From Marasmius tenuissimus (lineage: Eukaryota > Basidiomycota > Agaricomycetes > Agaricales > Marasmiaceae), in NCBI GenBank assembly GCA_029532415.1, contig JAQOTA010000027.1, forward strand, positions 434,001-498,000: a stretch of 64,000 nt of DNA, written 5' to 3'. The notes under the pieces are model-generated. The model searched no databases and had not been told where the DNA came from. It worked only from the letters and a program-made list of their open reading frames with translations. Of the stretch, positions 62,951 through 64,000 are shown piece by piece; positions within the stretch are counted from its first letter, which is position 1; each line of letters opens with the position of its first letter. The position numbers and the translations under genes are program-made.

Positions 62951-64000
62951 TCTAGGAAGGGCAAAGGTGGTAAAAAGGGGATTCCTGGTCCACTTCCGCC
63001 TCCGCCTGCTCCAGAACCCAGTGGAAGCACTGAGTCGCATGAGGAAGAAAGCGTAGTCGAAAGACTTACCCAAGAAGGGGGAGTAGGATTTGTGATTTAC
63101 CTGTTGAACAATGCCGTTCCAATTCACGATTTGCTTCCAAAGTCTGATACTCCTGATTTCTCTAACATCAGAGAGTGGACACTCCGCGATATTCTAAAGT
63201 TGCCTGTTGAGCAACAGAAGGAATGGAAGAACGCTTGCCACAAAGAACTTGAGGCACTTTGTAAGTGCAAGGTCTTCGAACTCTGTGACTTGCCTAAAGG
63301 TCGCAAAGCCATCAGATATAGATGGGTCTTTGACGTAAAGTCGAATGGTTGCAAAAAAGCTAGACTTGTTGCCAAAGGTTTCTCTCAGGTCGAAGGTGTA
63401 GACTTCGATGAAATCTTCTCACCAGTTGTTCGATATGAGACTGTTCGTATGATGCTTGCTCTCACAGCTCTCAAGAACTGGTACATCACTTCTGTTGATG
63501 TTAGGAACACCTTCCTTTATGGCGATCTTGTTGAGGAGATTTACATGGAACAACCTGAAGGCTTCAAAGTCAAGGGCCAAGAACATAAGGTACTACGCCT
63601 GTGTCGTGCATTATATGGACTGGAGCAAGCTGCCCTTGAGTGGTGGCGAACCCTCAGCTCGTCCATGGAGGTACTGGGCTTCAAACGCCTGACTTCTGAT
63701 GCTGAACTCTTCATCTGTAAAGATCCGAAGAGTGGTGAAGTTGTGTATGCGATCATCTATGTTGACGATGCACTCTTCATGGGTCCTAACAAAGCTTTTG
63801 TTGACAAGAAGAAAGCCGAGTTCATGGCTCAATGGAAATGCCGCAATATGGGCGATGCTAGCGAGTTTCTCCGCATGAGCATTTGTTGCGAAGGCAATAA
63901 GATCATGATTGACCAGAAGGATTATCTGAAGAAAGTCCTTGAACGTTTCAGGATGCAGAATGCAAAAGGTGCTCCTACGCCCTTACCTGCTGGCTATGTG
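62951..64000 (+). pseudogene. copia reverse transcriptase, cut by the window edge
   Basis: 350 codons open in the same frame as the integrase up to the last base. RT motifs: RYRWVFDVK, ARLVAKGFSQVEGVDFDEIF, SVDVRNTFLYGDL, and the catalytic YVDDALF near 63,760. The block SVDVRNTF differs from the usual VDVKTAF, a change next to the first catalytic Asp that may reflect decay. RNase H and the 3' LTR lie beyond 64,000. Confidence 0.9.

Larger units (their letters stand above)
58701..64000 (+). mobile_element. Ty1/copia LTR retrotransposon, 3' part beyond the window
   Basis: The order is 5' LTR, primer-binding site, gag, protease, integrase, reverse transcriptase. Integrase before reverse transcriptase is the copia arrangement. 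The five bases before the LTR (gcata, 58,696-58,700) would be one target-site copy; the other lies outside the window. One frameshift and one in-frame stop interrupt the polyprotein, so this copy is probably dead. Confidence 0.92.

Noticed and set aside
1..64000. CRISPR arrays, rRNA or tRNA genes
   Set aside because: No regularly spaced identical repeats, no rRNA signatures and no cloverleaf with conserved arms were found; the only tRNA-like string is the retrotransposon primer-binding site.

Overview
The window looks like a basidiomycete (Agaricomycete) chromosome segment rich in mobile elements and lineage-specific gene families. Signs are genes split by 45-75 bp GT-AG introns, a large Helitron Rep-helicase of the fungal type, a Ty1/copia retrotransposon, and families typical of mushroom genomes (Ulp1/JmjC-like proteins, probable DUF6534-type membrane-protein remnants). 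I see no rRNA, tRNA or CRISPR, and no conserved housekeeping gene.

Layout. 1-5,205 (-): an uninterrupted Helitron Rep-helicase frame of 1,735 codons, cut by the left edge. 5,861-18,000: three large multi-exon genes. The first (-, 5,861-11,785) reads as one 1,688-residue protein carrying a complete Ulp1/C48 cysteine protease and, further on, a JmjC-like domain; all 16 introns join in phase. A five-fold TAACGACA-like direct repeat lies in its promoter interval. Next is a long, mostly disordered protein (-, 12,250-15,979), divergent from a 327-residue protein of unknown family (+, 16,733-18,000).

18,000-55,800: a repeat-built region with four copies of one unnamed gene family, called F1 here: three on the + strand at 19,826-22,995, 32,024-34,787 and 45,715-48,223, and a shortened inverted copy at 54,393-55,762 (-). 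Copies 1-3 share exon boundaries exactly and keep open frames of 872, 692 and 650 residues, so they look like functional paralogues rather than debris; their C-terminal tails differ. Between them lie degenerate minus-strand copies of another family (probably DUF6534-type multi-pass membrane proteins) and other recurring segments. The repeat period is about 12-14 kb.

55,800-64,000: inverted membrane-protein-like remnants around a G16 tract, a short orphan frame, then a copia element with its 5' LTR, a half-tRNA-type primer-binding site, gag, protease, integrase and reverse transcriptase. It is inactivated by one frameshift and one in-frame stop and is cut by the right edge.

Protein families were assigned by reading motifs by eye. 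Exon structures were built by hand from splice consensus and reading phase.
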